64,000 bases of DNA, from assembly GCF_000236785.1 (NCBI RefSeq), contig NZ_AGUF01000013.1:62001-126000 (forward strand), written 5' to 3'. The DNA comes from Achromobacter arsenitoxydans SY8. Its GTDB lineage: Bacteria; Pseudomonadota; Gammaproteobacteria; Burkholderiales; Burkholderiaceae_B. The notes under the pieces were generated by a model. That model saw only the letters and a program-made list of their open reading frames with translations. It searched no databases and was not told the DNA's origin. Shown here piece by piece: positions 52,213 through 61,527 of the stretch; the first letter of the stretch is position 1, and the number at the start of each line of letters is the position of its first letter. The position numbers were made by a program, and so were the translations under genes.

Positions 52213-52761
52213 TCAGCCGATCAGCCGGCCGTTGCGGATGCGGGTCTTGCTGCCCATGCGCAAGGCGCTGCCCAGGCGTTCCAGCTTGTCTTGCAGCGGC
52301 CCCACGTGCGCGTGGCAGATCGCGCAGGCCAGCGCGTCGGCCGAGTCGGGAGCGGGCATGCCATCCAGCGCCAGCAGGTGCTGCACCATCATCTGCACCT
52401 GTTCCTTGGCGGCGCGTCCGGTGCCCACGACGGCCTTCTTGATCTGCAGCGCGGTGTATTCGTGCACCGCGAGCGAGCTGTCGGCCAGCGCGCACAGCGC
52501 CGCGCCGCGCGCCTGACCCAGCAGCAGGGTGGACGCGGGATTGGTGTTCAGGAAGACGATTTCAAGCGCGGCCACATCGGGTTGCGTGTCGCGGGCCACC
52601 TGGCGCAGATTGTCCAGGATGACCTTCAGGCGTTCGGACAGCGTCAGCGCCGGCGGGACCACGATGGTCCCGCTGGCGACGTAGCGCAGCCGCGGGCCTT
52701 CGGCATCAATCACACCGAAGCCGGTGCGGCGCAGGCCGGGATCGATGCCGAGGACGCGCAT
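52213..52761 (-). CDS. ruvC: Crossover junction endodeoxyribonuclease RuvC
   Basis: 182 residues. RNase-H-like nuclease resolving Holliday junctions: catalytic Asp in [19 protein letters not shown], Glu in [11 protein letters not shown], and Asp in [14 protein letters not shown]. Starts on the purH stop (TGATG), so it is translationally coupled. Length is normal. Confidence 0.96.
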   Translation of the reverse strand: MRVLGIDPGLRRTGFGVIDAEGPRLRYVASGTIVVPPALTLSERLKVILDNLRQVARDTQPDVAALEIVFLNTNPASTLLLGQARGAALCALADSSLAVHEYTALQIKKAVVGTGRAAKEQVQMMVQHLLALDGMPAPDSADALACAICHAHVGPLQDKLERLGSALRMGSKTRIRNGRLIG

Positions 52762-54350
52762 CAGTGACGGAAGTGGCGGGTGCCGGTCAGCACCATGGCG
52801 ATGCCGTGTTCGTCGGCCGCGGCGATCACTTCGTCGTCGCGCACGCTGCCGCCGGGCTGGATCACGCAGGTCGCGCCCGCCGCCACCACCACGTCCAGGC
52901 CGTCGCGGAACGGGAAGAACGCGTCCGACGCCACCGCCGAGCCCTTCAGGGTCAGGCCGGCGTTTTCCGCCTTGATGGAGGCGATGCGGGCCGAGTCGAT
53001 GCGGCTCATCTGGCCGGCGCCCACGCCCAGCGTCATGCCGCCGCCGACGAACACGATGGCGTTGGACTTGACGTACTTGGCGACCTTCCAGGCGAACGAC
53101 AGGTCGTTCATTTCCTGTTCGGTGGGCTGACGCTTGGTGACCACCTTCAGGGCGTCGCGCGGCACGTTGTAGGCGTCCGGGGTCTGCACCAGCCAGCCGC
53201 CGCCCACGCGCTTGATGTCGAAGGCGTTCTGGCCCGTGCCCATGGGCACTTCCAGCACGCGCACGTTCTTCTTCGCGGCCAGGATGGCCAGGGCGGCGCC
53301 GTCATAGGCGGGCGCCAGCAGCACTTCCAGGAATTGCGCGCTCACGGCTTCGGCCGTGGCGGCGTCCACCGGACGGTTGAAGGCGATGATGCCGCCGAAG
53401 GCCGACGTGGGGTCGGTCTTGAAGGCCTGCTGATACGCGCCCAGGGTGTCGGCCGCGACCGCCACGCCGCAAGGATTGGCGTGCTTGACGATGATGCAGG
53501 CGGGCGCCTCGAAGCTGCGCGCGCATTCCCAGGCGGCATCCGCGTCGGCGATATTGTTGTAGGACAGTTCCTTGCCCTGCAACTGGCGGTAGTTGCCCAG
53601 CAGGCCGGCCGGACGCTGCGCGTCCACGTAGAAGGCGGCGCTCTGGTGGGGGTTTTCGCCGTAGCGCAGAGCCTGTTCCTGCTTGACCTGCAGCGTCAGC
53701 GTGCCCGGCCATTCGTTGCGGGCCGGCGTGGCGTCCTGCGCGGGCTCGGCGTCGGCCAGGCTGGTCAGGTAGGCGGCGATGGCGCCGTCGTAGGCGGCCG
53801 TGTGGGCATAGACCTTGGAGGCCAGCGCCAGGCGCAGGCCGTACGAGGTGCTGCCGCCCTTGTCCATTTCAGCCAGGACGCGCGAGTAATCGACCGGGTC
53901 GATCACAACCGTCACGCCGCCGGCTTCGGTGCCGTGGTTCTTGGCGGCGGCGCGCAGCATGGCCGGGCCGCCGATGTCGATGTTCTCGACCGCGTCGGCG
54001 AACGTGCAGTCCGGCTTGGCGACGGTTTCACGGAACGGATACAGGTTGACCACCAGCATGTCGATGCGATCAATGCCCGCCGCCTTGATGGTGTCCATGT
54101 GCTCGGCGCTGTCGCGGCGGGCCAGCAGGCCGCCGTGGATCTTCGGGTGCAGCGTCTTGACGCGGCCGTCCAGGATCTCGGGCGAACCGGTGTGGGCGGC
54201 CACTTCGGTCACGGTCAGGCCGGAGTCGGCGAGCAGCTTGGCGGTGCCGCCGGTCGACAGCAGGCGCACGCCGCGCGCGGCCAGGGCGCGGGCAAATTCA
54301 ACGATGCCGGTCTTGTCGGACACCGAAAGCAGGGCGGTTTCGATTTTCAT
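52761..54350 (-). CDS. purH: Bifunctional AICAR transformylase / IMP cyclohydrolase
   Basis: 529 residues; last two steps of IMP synthesis. N-terminal cyclohydrolase ([37 protein letters not shown]) and C-terminal transformylase ([62 protein letters not shown]). Start at ATG 54350, as in orthologues; the frame is open further upstream but without support. Confidence 0.96.
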   Translation of the reverse strand: MKIETALLSVSDKTGIVEFARALAARGVRLLSTGGTAKLLADSGLTVTEVAAHTGSPEILDGRVKTLHPKIHGGLLARRDSAEHMDTIKAAGIDRIDMLVVNLYPFRETVAKPDCTFADAVENIDIGGPAMLRAAAKNHGTEAGGVTVVIDPVDYSRVLAEMDKGGSTSYGLRLALASKVYAHTAAYDGAIAAYLTSLADAEPAQDATPARNEWPGTLTLQVKQEQALRYGENPHQSAAFYVDAQRPAGLLGNYRQLQGKELSYNNIADADAAWECARSFEAPACIIVKHANPCGVAVAADTLGAYQQAFKTDPTSAFGGIIAFNRPVDAATAEAVSAQFLEVLLAPAYDGAALAILAAKKNVRVLEVPMGTGQNAFDIKRVGGGWLVQTPDAYNVPRDALKVVTKRQPTEQEMNDLSFAWKVAKYVKSNAIVFVGGGMTLGVGAGQMSRIDSARIASIKAENAGLTLKGSAVASDAFFPFRDGLDVVVAAGATCVIQPGGSVRDDEVIAAADEHGIAMVLTGTRHFRH

Positions 54351-54451
54351 GATGAGGGACGGGAGTGGGGCGGGGACGCCTTTCTCGTTCTGGTCGGATG
54401 GGAAATCTGGGGGAGGAGCGGCGCGATGCATGCGCCGCCCGCAGGGGAAAT

Positions 54452-54691
54452 CTATACCTGGATATTGTGCGCCAGCAACTTCTTGCGCAGGGTGTTGCGG
54501 GTGATGCCCAGCATCTCGGACGCCCGGGACTGGTTGCCGCCCGACCGCTCCAGCGCTACTTCAAGCACCGGGCGCTCCACGCAGCGCATGACCATGTCCC
54601 ACATGTCGTGGGGCTCGGATTCGCCCAAGTCTTCGAAATAGCGCTCCAGGCTGGCGCGCACGCATTCTTCCAGGACATCTTTCTTGCTCAT
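54452..54691 (-). CDS. fis: Nucleoid protein Fis
   Basis: 79 residues. DNA-bending global regulator. C-terminal helix-turn-helix [27 protein letters not shown] is nearly canonical; the N-terminus is shorter than in E. coli Fis (98), as usual in betaproteobacteria. Follows dusB by 36 bp, the conserved dusB-fis arrangement. Confidence 0.95.
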   Translation of the reverse strand: MSKKDVLEECVRASLERYFEDLGESEPHDMWDMVMRCVERPVLEVALERSGGNQSRASEMLGITRNTLRKKLLAHNIQV

Positions 54692-54727
54692 TTGAGTACA
54701 GATATTTTTATGTTGGTGTTGAGGCGG

Positions 54728-55759
54728 TTATGCCGCCAGCAGGGCTTCTGCGACCGGCGCCGGGTTGTTGCTGCCGTCGCGCGAGATGATGTCGAACCAG
54801 TCCGCCACCGCCCGCCACTGGTCGCGGGTGTTGTCGATCTGGTTCATGCGGGCGCAGAACGAATCCGCACCCGGCAGGCCGTCCACATACCATCCTATGT
54901 GCTTGCGCGCCGTGCGTACGCCGGTGTGCTCGCCGTAGAACCGGTAATGGTCGTCGAGGTGTTCGAGCAGCAGCTCGCGCATTTCCCCATAGGAGGGAGG
55001 GGCCAGTGTTTCGCCCGTGCGCAGGTAGTGGTCGATTTCGCGGAAGATCCAGGGACGGCCCTGAGCCGCCCGGCCGATCATGACCGCATCGGCGCCAGTG
55101 TAATCCAGGACGTGCCTGGCTTTGGCGGGCGAGTCGATATCTCCGTTCGCGATCACGGGGATGGTCAGCTCGGCCTTGACGGCGCGGATAGTGTCATATT
55201 CCGCCTCTCCCGTATAGAGGTCAGCCCGCGTACGGCCATGCAGGGTGAGGGCGGCGATGCCGGCGTTCTGCGCCAGTTTCGCCACCCGCAGGGCATTGCG
55301 GCTGTCGCGGTCCCAGCCGGTGCGTGTTTTCAGGGTGACGGGCACGCCCAGGGGCGCGCAGGCGGCCACCACGGCGTCCAGGATCCGCGCGATCAGGTCT
55401 TCGTGGCGCAGCAACGCCGACCCGGAGGCCACGTTGCAGACCTTCTTGACCGGGCATCCCATGTTGATGTCGATGATCCGGGCGCCCTTGTTGGCGTTGA
55501 AGGCCGCGGCCTCGGCCATCATGGCGGGATCCGCCCCGGCGATCTGGACGGAAATGGGGGCGATCTCGCCGTCGTGGTTCAGGCGGCGCGAGGTCTTCAC
55601 GCTGTCCCAGAGCTTGGGGTTGCTGGCGGCCATTTCGGACACGGCGTAGCCAGCCCCCAGCTTCTTGCAGAGCTGGCGGAAAGGACGGTCCGTCACGCCC
55701 GCCATGGGCGCGACCAGAACATTGTTGGGGAGGGTCCACTGACCTATGCGCATGCTCAC
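54728..55759 (-). CDS. dusB: tRNA-dihydrouridine synthase B
   Basis: 343 residues, FMN TIM barrel: VLVAPMAGVTDRPFRQLCKKLGAG, active-site Cys in IDINMGCPVKKV, TLHGRTRADLYTGEA, VIANGDI, GADAVMIGRAAQGRPWIF. Reduces uridines of the tRNA D-loop. Heads the dusB-fis unit, with purH, ruvC and ruvA following on the same strand. Confidence 0.95.
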   Translation of the reverse strand: MSMRIGQWTLPNNVLVAPMAGVTDRPFRQLCKKLGAGYAVSEMAASNPKLWDSVKTSRRLNHDGEIAPISVQIAGADPAMMAEAAAFNANKGARIIDINMGCPVKKVCNVASGSALLRHEDLIARILDAVVAACAPLGVPVTLKTRTGWDRDSRNALRVAKLAQNAGIAALTLHGRTRADLYTGEAEYDTIRAVKAELTIPVIANGDIDSPAKARHVLDYTGADAVMIGRAAQGRPWIFREIDHYLRTGETLAPPSYGEMRELLLEHLDDHYRFYGEHTGVRTARKHIGWYVDGLPGADSFCARMNQIDNTRDQWRAVADWFDIISRDGSNNPAPVAEALLAA

Positions 55760-55869
55760 ATTTTAACCGGCTCGAACGAACCCCATTTTTATCGCGCAAG
55801 CGACCGGGGGCGAATGGGGGGCGAAAAGGCGCGGATCCGGTCCGATTTCAGGGCCGGATCCGGCGGGAT

Positions 55870-57039
55870 TCAGGCGCGGAAACCCTGCAGCAGGTGCTGG
55901 GCCAGCGGCGCGCGCAGGGGGGAGGCCAGGTCCATTCCCAACAACGCAAGACCGCAGGCATGCTCGACCGGCGCGAGGCCCGTCGCGAAGGCGCGCGGCA
56001 TCAGGTCGGTGAGGCCGGCAGTGATGAAGCGGTCAATGTGGCGCGCCTGGGCGAATTCAGCCAGGGCGGCGCCCGGATTGCCCGCCGGATGGGCAAGCCA
56101 GGGGGTCAGCGTTTGGGCCAGGCGGGCGGCGTCGCGCAGCCCCAGGTTCAGGCCCTGTCCCGCTACGGGGTGCAGCGTCTGCGCGGCGTTGCCGATGGCC
56201 GCCACGCGGCCATGCACCTGCGCCCGGCGGGCCGACAGCGCCAGCGGAAAGACGTGACGCGGGGCGTGGCTGGACAGACGGCCCAGCCGATCGCCGAAGG
56301 CCTGCGACAGCGCCTGCGAAAACGCGGCATTGTCCAGGGCGGCCAATTCGGCGGCGCGGTCCGGCGCGGCGCACCACACCACGGAATAGGCGTCCGGCGT
56401 CTGCGGATGCGGCAGGAGGGCCAGCGGCCCTTCGGAAGTAAAGCGCTCCCAGGCCCAGCCGCGGCGGGGCAGGGTGGCATGCGCGGTGGTCAGCACCGCG
56501 TGCTGGTCGTAGTCGCGCCGCACGTCGGTGGCGCCGGCGCCGTCCGACTGCACGGCCACCTGGCACAGCAGTTCGGCGTCGCCCTGCTGGATGCGCACGC
56601 CGTCGGCGTCCTGCCGGCCGATCTGGGCGGGAGGCCCGGACAGCACCGTGACGCCGGAGGCGGCCACGCATTCGTCCAGTCTGGCGTACAGCCCCGAGTA
56701 GGCGACCACGCTGCCCAGCTGAGGCACGCCGAAATCGGTGTTCTGGATCAGCGTGCGGCCCAGCCTTCCGCGCTGCGACACGTGGATGTTGCGGATGTCT
56801 GCCGATCGCTCGGGCCAGGCATGCAGCGACTCCAGCAGCACGCGGCTGCCGTGGTTCATGGCCAGCACGCGCGGATCCGCCGCCGGCACCGCTGCCGCCG
56901 GCGTGACCGGGGCGGGCGCGGCGCCCGCGAGCAGCGCGATGCGAGCCGGATCCGGCGCCACGCGCGCCAGCATCAGGGCCAATACGCGGCCCACCGGGCC
57001 GGCGCCAAGAATCGCAATGTCGAAGGCGGATGAAGTCAT
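55870..57039 (-). CDS. UbiH/UbiF-family FAD-dependent monooxygenase
   Basis: 389 residues. FAD-binding DIAILGAGPVGRVLALML at the N-terminus and the family signature GNAAQTLHPVAGQGLNLGLRDAARLA near residue 290-315. Probably one of the ring hydroxylases of ubiquinone synthesis (UbiH-like). The GD motif reads AIGNAAQ in place of GDAAH, as in UbiH. The 110-bp gap to dusB contains no gene. Confidence 0.85.
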   Translation of the reverse strand: MTSSAFDIAILGAGPVGRVLALMLARVAPDPARIALLAGAAPAPVTPAAAVPAADPRVLAMNHGSRVLLESLHAWPERSADIRNIHVSQRGRLGRTLIQNTDFGVPQLGSVVAYSGLYARLDECVAASGVTVLSGPPAQIGRQDADGVRIQQGDAELLCQVAVQSDGAGATDVRRDYDQHAVLTTAHATLPRRGWAWERFTSEGPLALLPHPQTPDAYSVVWCAAPDRAAELAALDNAAFSQALSQAFGDRLGRLSSHAPRHVFPLALSARRAQVHGRVAAIGNAAQTLHPVAGQGLNLGLRDAARLAQTLTPWLAHPAGNPGAALAEFAQARHIDRFITAGLTDLMPRAFATGLAPVEHACGLALLGMDLASPLRAPLAQHLLQGFRA

Positions 57040-57117
57040 GCCCGGATTTTAACCGTCCACTACAATCCGGGCAGCCGGCGCGGCTTGGCGCCATGGCCCC
57101 TTAACCGGTTGAACGAC

Positions 57118-57582
57118 ATGACGCAGGCTCAGGCTTCTTCTCCGCTTTCCGCCGTATCCGCCCGCCGCCCGCGCGACAAGGTGGCCGTGGGGCTGCTGGC
57201 CTGCCTGCTCGGGGTGGTGGGGGCGCACTGGTGGTATCTGGGCCGCCGCCACGCCTGGCTGGTGACCGCATTCGCCGCGGTCAGCCTGTTCTGCGCGGTC
57301 CGCTTCTATCCGGTCTGGTACGACAACCCGGCCTTCTTTCTGCTGTTCATCCCAATGATCGACGGGTTCATCGAAAGCGCGGTGTACTCGCTGATGTCCG
57401 ACGAGAAATTCGACCGGATCTGCAACCCGGGCCAGGGCAAGGTGTCCGCCACCGGCTGGGGGCCGGTGCTCGTCGCCATCCTGGCCTGCCTGGTCGGGGC
57501 CATCGTGTCCATGTTCGCCATCGCCATGGTGGTGGTCTACGTCTGGGTGGCCATGGGCTGGCTGGACGGCTACGTCCTGTAG
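57118..57582 (+). CDS. TM2-domain membrane protein
   Basis: 154 residues with about four membrane helices. The N-terminal part (KVAVGLLACLLGVVGAHWWYLGRRHAWLVTAFA) is the TM2 pattern of paired helices with an intervening YLG/H motif; the C-terminal half has two further helices (VLVAILACLVGAIVSMFAIAMVVVYVWVAMGW). Function unknown. Start at ATG 57118 (MTQAQASS). Divergent from the ubiH-like gene. Confidence 0.8.
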   Translation: MTQAQASSPLSAVSARRPRDKVAVGLLACLLGVVGAHWWYLGRRHAWLVTAFAAVSLFCAVRFYPVWYDNPAFFLLFIPMIDGFIESAVYSLMSDEKFDRICNPGQGKVSATGWGPVLVAILACLVGAIVSMFAIAMVVVYVWVAMGWLDGYVL

Positions 57583-57598
57583 GGGCAGCGCCGGGCCG

Positions 57599-57654
57599 CG
57601 CGCCCCGGGCTGCGCGCCCCGGGCTACGCGCCCCGGGCTACGCGCCCCGAACTA
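57599..57654. repeat. Four tandem 14-bp repeats (CGCGCCCCGGGCTA)
   Basis: Units at 57599, 57613, 57627 and 57641; first ends TG instead of TA, last is degenerate (GAACTA). Fills the gap between the TM2 gene and the convergent pepP stop and touches the pepP stop codon. Each unit carries the palindrome CCCGGG. Confidence 0.8.
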
Positions 57655-58995
57655 TTCACGCATCAGCGCTTCGATCTCGCTGGCCTGCACGGGCACGCCG
57701 CGCGTGATGAGCTCGCAGCCTTCGTCGGTGACGAGCGCATCGTCCTCGGTGCGGATGCCGATATTCCAGTAGGCCTCGGGGACGTCGTCGGCGGGACGCA
57801 CGTAGATCCCCGGCTCGATGGTCAGCATCATTCCGGTTTCCAGCTTGCGCCAGGCCCTTTCGGCGCCCAGGGCGGGGCCGGGCTGGCGGTAATCGCCCAC
57901 GTCATGCACGTCCAGTCCCAGCCAGTGTCCGGTCCGGTGCATATAGAAGCGGCTGTAGTCGCCGGATTCCAGCACGCCGTCCAGTGAGCCCTTCAGCAGT
58001 TTCAGGTCCAGCATGCCTTGCGCCAGGACGCGCAGCGCGGCCTCGTGACCGTCATTGAAGGTCCGGCCGGGCGCGGTGGCCTGCGCCGCGGCCTCCTGGG
58101 CCGCCACGGTCAGGTCATAAAGCGCGCGCTGGGGGCCGCTGTAGCGGCCGTTCACGGGAAAGGTGCGCGTGATGTCGCTGGCGTAGCTGTCCACTTCACA
58201 GCCCGCGTCGACCAGCACCAGGTCGCCGTCGCGCAGCAGCGCTTCGCCGGCGGGGTAATGCAGCACGCAGGCGTTTGCGCCAGCGGCGACGATGCTGTTG
58301 TAGGCCACCGATTGCGCGCCGTGGCGACGGAATTCGTAGAGCAGTTCGGCCTCGATCTCGTACTCGCGCATCCCGGCCCGGGCCACGCGCATCACGCGGG
58401 TGTGCGCGCCGGCGGATATCTTCGCCGCGCGTCGCATCGCCGCGATTTCCGTGGCGTCCTTGACCAGCCGCATGTCCGCCAGCAGCGGACGGATGTCCTG
58501 CTGGCGCGCGGGCGGGGCGTGGCCGCCGCGGCTGGCTTCCCGCGCCGCGGCCAGCCAGCGGTGCAGGCGGCCGTCCGTGCGCTTGTCGCCGGCCAGCGGC
58601 GCGTACAGCGTGGGATGGTCCAGCATGAGGGCGGGCACCAGTTCGTCCAGCGCGTCGACGGGATGGGCGTCGTCAAACCCGAAGTGGGCGGCTGCAGCCT
58701 CGGGGCCGAAGCGCTTGCCTTCCCACATTTCGTGTTCCACATGGCGCGGCCGGCAGAACAGCACCGCCCGGTCGGACGCGCCGGCGATCAGCACCAGCCA
58801 GGCGCCGGGTTCGGTGAAGCCGGTCAGGTAGAAAAAATCGCTGTCGTGCCGGTAGGGATACTCGGCGTCGCGGTTGCGGACGGCTTCCGGCGCCGTCGCC
58901 AGGATGGCGATGCCGCCGCCATCCGCGCGCATGCGCTCCATCAGGCGCTGGCGCCGCGCGGCGAAAGGGGCGATATCGTCGGGAGGCAGGCTCAT
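57652..58995 (-). CDS. pepP: Xaa-Pro aminopeptidase (M24B)
   Basis: 447 residues; removes N-terminal residues before proline. Creatinase-like N-domain (RNRDAEYPYRHDSDFFYLTGF) and pita-bread C-domain with metal ligands in LVDAGCEVDSYASDITRTFPVNG (two Asp), HRTGHWLGLDVHDVG (His), TIEPGIYV (Glu) and GIRTEDDALVT (Glu). Start at ATG 58995. The last codons overlap a tandem repeat. Confidence 0.93.
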   Translation of the reverse strand: MSLPPDDIAPFAARRQRLMERMRADGGGIAILATAPEAVRNRDAEYPYRHDSDFFYLTGFTEPGAWLVLIAGASDRAVLFCRPRHVEHEMWEGKRFGPEAAAAHFGFDDAHPVDALDELVPALMLDHPTLYAPLAGDKRTDGRLHRWLAAAREASRGGHAPPARQQDIRPLLADMRLVKDATEIAAMRRAAKISAGAHTRVMRVARAGMREYEIEAELLYEFRRHGAQSVAYNSIVAAGANACVLHYPAGEALLRDGDLVLVDAGCEVDSYASDITRTFPVNGRYSGPQRALYDLTVAAQEAAAQATAPGRTFNDGHEAALRVLAQGMLDLKLLKGSLDGVLESGDYSRFYMHRTGHWLGLDVHDVGDYRQPGPALGAERAWRKLETGMMLTIEPGIYVRPADDVPEAYWNIGIRTEDDALVTDEGCELITRGVPVQASEIEALMRE

Positions 58996-59107
58996 GGCGG
59001 GCCGGGGCGGCAAGCCCCGCAAGGGCGGAAGATGGGCTTTACTTTACCCGCCATCCCACGAATGCAACACCCCGCGCGCGATTCCGCGTCGCCGCCGCGG
59101 GATTCAC

Positions 59108-59135
59108 TGGACGTTCAGTTTTCCGCTGCTACAAT
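59108..59135 (+). promoter_or_regulatory. Promoter of the riboswitch transcript
   Basis: TGGACG (59108-59113), 16-bp spacer, TACAAT (59130-59135). Transcription would start near 59142, just before the conserved riboswitch core. Confidence 0.5.
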
Positions 59136-59139
59136 CGCC

Positions 59140-59305
59140 GCTCTGTCATTGGGGAGTAGCCATCCTTTGTCCCCAAAGGAGTTAGCGTCAACAGACTTGG
59201 TGGTTCAGCGCTGCGGAGCAGCGGCTAGTACCCCATGGCGCTAACGGTTTCCATGCAGGCGGCAAGCCCGCCGCGTGGATCAGCCAGGCGAGACCTTTGG
59301 CCGCG
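59140..59305 (+). ncRNA. yybP-ykoY (Mn2+-sensing) riboswitch
   Basis: The conserved 5' loop GGGGAGTAGC (59151-59160) and the 3' partner GCGAGACCTTT (59288-59298) bracket two internal helices, including GTTAGCGTCAAC and ATGGCGCTAACGG (GTTAGCG pairs with CGCTAAC) and GGCAAGC. This layout is that of the yybP-ykoY family, which binds Mn2+ and turns on Mn2+ efflux genes. The spacer to the downstream start codon (59306-59374) would hold the expression platform; no T-run terminator is obvious, so control of translation is more likely. Confidence 0.85.
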
Positions 59306-59374
59306 TTGCGTTCACCCTGGCCGGGCGAGCCGCAGCGTCGCGCCAATGGTTTCTGCTCGTCCGGCTGCGTTCAT

Positions 59375-60382
59375 ATGTTGCTCACCCTGTTTCTGTTCTT
59401 CCTGTCCGCGGCAGTGATCTACGTCGCGTGCGAATTTTTCGTCAACGGCGTCGAATGGGTCGGCCATCGCTTCCAGCTTGGTGCCACCGCCACCGGCACC
59501 GTGCTGGCGGCCTTCGGCACGGCGCTGCCGGAGAGCGCGGTCACCTTCATGGCCGTGGTGTTTGGCGATACCCCCGAGCAGAAGGACATCGGCGTCGGCG
59601 CCGCGATGGGCGGCCCGCTCGTGCTGGCCACGCTGGCCTATGCCGTCGTTGGCCTGGCCTTGTGGCGCGCCCGCCGCGGGCAGCCGTCCCAAGCCAACTG
59701 TATCAACGCGGACCAGCGCAGGCTGGCCCGCGACCAGGCCTGGTTCATGGGCATCTTCATTTTCAAAGTAGGGCTGGGTCTGCTGGCGTTCGCCTGGAAG
59801 CCCTGGCTGGGCTTCGTTTTCCTGGCCACCTACGGCCTCTACATCAAGCGCGAACTCAGCAACGACGAGGAATGCCTGGACGGCGAGGACCTGGAGCCGC
59901 TCAAGCTGCGTCCGCGGGACGAAAGCCCCACCATGTTCTGGGCCGCCACGCAGACGATCATGGCGCTGGTGGTGATCGCCGGCGCCTCGCACGTGTTCGT
60001 GAACCAGATCGAACTGCTGGGTGTGGCGATGGGCGCGTCGCCGCACGTGGCCGCATTGCTGCTGGCCCCGGTGGCGACCGAACTGCCCGAGATCATGAAT
60101 GCGCTGATCTGGGTGCGGCAGGGCAAGGAACGCCTGGCGCTGGCAAACATCTCCGGCGCGATGATGATTCAGGCCACGATCCCCAGCGCGCTCGGCATCT
60201 TCATGACGCCGTGGCTGCTCGACGCGCCCCTGCTTGCCGCAGGCCTGTTCACGATGCTGTCCATCGGCCTGCTGTGGCTGCGCTTCCGCCGCTCGGCCAT
60301 GAGCGTGCCGGCCCTGTCGGCGGTGGGCGGCCTGTACGCCATTTTTGCGGGCTATCTGGGCTGGCATTTCTACGCCTTTTGA
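59375..60382 (+). CDS. CaCA-family cation exchanger under Mn2+ riboswitch
   Basis: 335 residues from ATG 59375 (MLLTLFLFFLSAAVIYVACE), ten or so membrane helices. The two alpha-repeats of Ca2+/cation exchangers are present: GTVLAAFGTALPESAVTF and LLLAPVATELPEIMNALIW. EFFVNGVEWVGHRF is typical of the bacterial sodium/calcium exchanger group. Given the upstream yybP-ykoY element, Mn2+ (with or without Ca2+) export is inferred. Upstream in-frame ATG codons fall inside or near the riboswitch and are not used. A strong G/C hairpin (60386-60425) without T-run follows. Confidence 0.88.
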   Translation: MLLTLFLFFLSAAVIYVACEFFVNGVEWVGHRFQLGATATGTVLAAFGTALPESAVTFMAVVFGDTPEQKDIGVGAAMGGPLVLATLAYAVVGLALWRARRGQPSQANCINADQRRLARDQAWFMGIFIFKVGLGLLAFAWKPWLGFVFLATYGLYIKRELSNDEECLDGEDLEPLKLRPRDESPTMFWAATQTIMALVVIAGASHVFVNQIELLGVAMGASPHVAALLLAPVATELPEIMNALIWVRQGKERLALANISGAMMIQATIPSALGIFMTPWLLDAPLLAAGLFTMLSIGLLWLRFRRSAMSVPALSAVGGLYAIFAGYLGWHFYAF

Positions 60383-60454
60383 CGGGGGGCGGGCAGGCGT
60401 TGCTGCGTTTGCACGACGCCCGCCCGAGGCAGGCGACTGAAATGTGCATAACCC

Positions 60455-60483
60455 TTGTCCATCAGTGGAAACCCGCGTAAACT
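60455..60483 (+). promoter_or_regulatory. Sigma-70 promoter of the mgt transcript
   Basis: TTGTCC (60455-60460), 17-bp spacer, TAAACT (60478-60483). Start point near 60490, leaving a ~330-nt leader before the MgtC-like small gene. No clear PhoP box is visible. Confidence 0.55.
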
Positions 60484-60514
60484 CCCGCTGTTATCCATCC
60501 CAGGAGCAGTCTTC

Positions 60515-60568
60515 GTGAATACCGATTCCGGCGAAAGTTGTCGATCTTGCATCGACGTCGCTGTCTGA
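60515..60568 (+). CDS. Possible 17-codon leader ORF
   Basis: GTG start with AGGAG (60502-60506) ahead; reads MNTDSGESCRSCIDVAV and stops with TGA. It contains a perfect 6-bp hairpin, GTCGAT-CTTGC-ATCGAC (60540-60556). Located just after the predicted transcription start in the long leader, where leader peptides act. Translation is not proven. Confidence 0.3.
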   Translation: MNTDSGESCRSCIDVAV

Positions 60569-60818
60569 CAGGAACCACGCAGATCTCCGTCTGCCGCATC
60601 CTGTCATTCAGGTTGCGGCGTATCCCAAGCTTCAGGCACGCGCCTGGGCAATAGCGCAGGCCTCTTGCCTGCCGGGACCCTCCCCAACATAAACCGCCAG
60701 AACCGCCGCTAGTCGCAGCGCCAGCGTTCGTGCACGTTTGCCGTGCCCGCCGCCCAGGCGCCGTGCGGCTGCGCATGTGTTCGCGATCACGCTCCCCATT
60801 TTTGCAATGGAGGTCGTT

Positions 60819-61151
60819 ATGCGTTTCTTCGACTTGTTCCTACGCCGCGCAGGCGTGGACCGCGCCACCGCCCTGGCCCGCCGCCGCGGCACCTCGCGGC
60901 TCACGGTTGTCTGTCCGCGCGGCGAACTGGGCGCATTGCGCAAGCAGATCTGCCTGGACTTCAGCGCCGCCGGCCTGGACGTCTCGCAGGTGCAGATCGA
61001 CCAAGGCAAGGATCCGGATCTCGCGACCGCTTGCATCACCGTCAATTGCCCGCCGGAACTGCGGGCCGAACTGATGTCGCAAGCGCGCCGCCTGAGCGCC
61101 CACCCCGCCGTGCGCCACGTGCATTTCGGCGCGCAAGCCGCGATGGCCTGA
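60819..61151 (+). CDS. Small protein resembling the MgtC C-terminal (ACT-like) domain
   Basis: 110 residues. After a basic N-terminus (MRFFDLFLRRAGVDRATALARRRG) the body SRLTVVCPRGELGALRKQI...GLDVSQVQIDQG...ELRAELMSQARRLSAHPAVRHVHF has the beta-alpha-beta pattern of the soluble C-terminal domain of MgtC proteins, without the membrane part. GGAGG (60809-60813) precedes ATG. It lies in the leader of mgtA, so a regulatory subunit or modulator of Mg2+ transport is inferred. The family assignment is from pattern only. Confidence 0.6.
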   Translation: MRFFDLFLRRAGVDRATALARRRGTSRLTVVCPRGELGALRKQICLDFSAAGLDVSQVQIDQGKDPDLATACITVNCPPELRAELMSQARRLSAHPAVRHVHFGAQAAMA

Positions 61152-61182
61152 GGCCATCCCCACGAATTCCACGGAGAAGCTC

Positions 61183-61248
61183 ATGCCCAGCGCCTTAGAC
61201 CCCGAGCCTCGATTGCGCCCAGTGCGCGGCTCCGGCATGCCTGTCTGA
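61183..61248 (+). CDS. Candidate MgtL-like proline-containing leader peptide
   Basis: 21 codons: MPSALDPEPRLRPVRGSGMPV, then TGA. GGAG (61173-61176) stands six bases ahead, as good as the mgtA site. Five prolines (2, 7, 9, 13, 20) and a rare TTA leucine codon recall Salmonella MgtL, in which slow translation of proline codons under low Mg2+ relieves early termination of mgtA. It sits 35 bp after the upstream gene and 328 bp before mgtA. Function is inferred from layout. Confidence 0.5.
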   Translation: MPSALDPEPRLRPVRGSGMPV

Positions 61249-61507
61249 CCTGTCTCCTCACTGCGAGCCGACCGGCCGGATAGTCATCCCGGTCCGTACG
61301 GAGTCCGCAGCCTGGAATCCCCGGCCTGGCCCGCGCCTTGCGCGCCACATTGCCCGGTTCCGATTCCCCCGCTAGCTCCCTTCCGTTTTTCGCACCCGGC
61401 GCGCCATCGACGCGATCCGGACACCGGCAACATTGCTCCGGCGACTTCGCACGCCCGTACGCGGCGGCCTGACGGCTTTCCCTGTGAAACGCCGCGGCCC
61501 GCCGCGG

Positions 61508-61527
61508 CCGGCGCGCGTCCGCGCCGG
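61508..61527 (+). other. Stable hairpin in the mgtA leader
   Basis: CCGGCGCG-CGTC-CGCGCCGG, 8-bp all-GC stem, 50 nt before the mgtA start; directly preceded by GCCGCGGCCCGCCGCGGC, which offers competing pairings. No T-run follows, so Rho or translation control is more likely than intrinsic termination. The rest of 61249-61576 shows no other gene. Confidence 0.45.
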
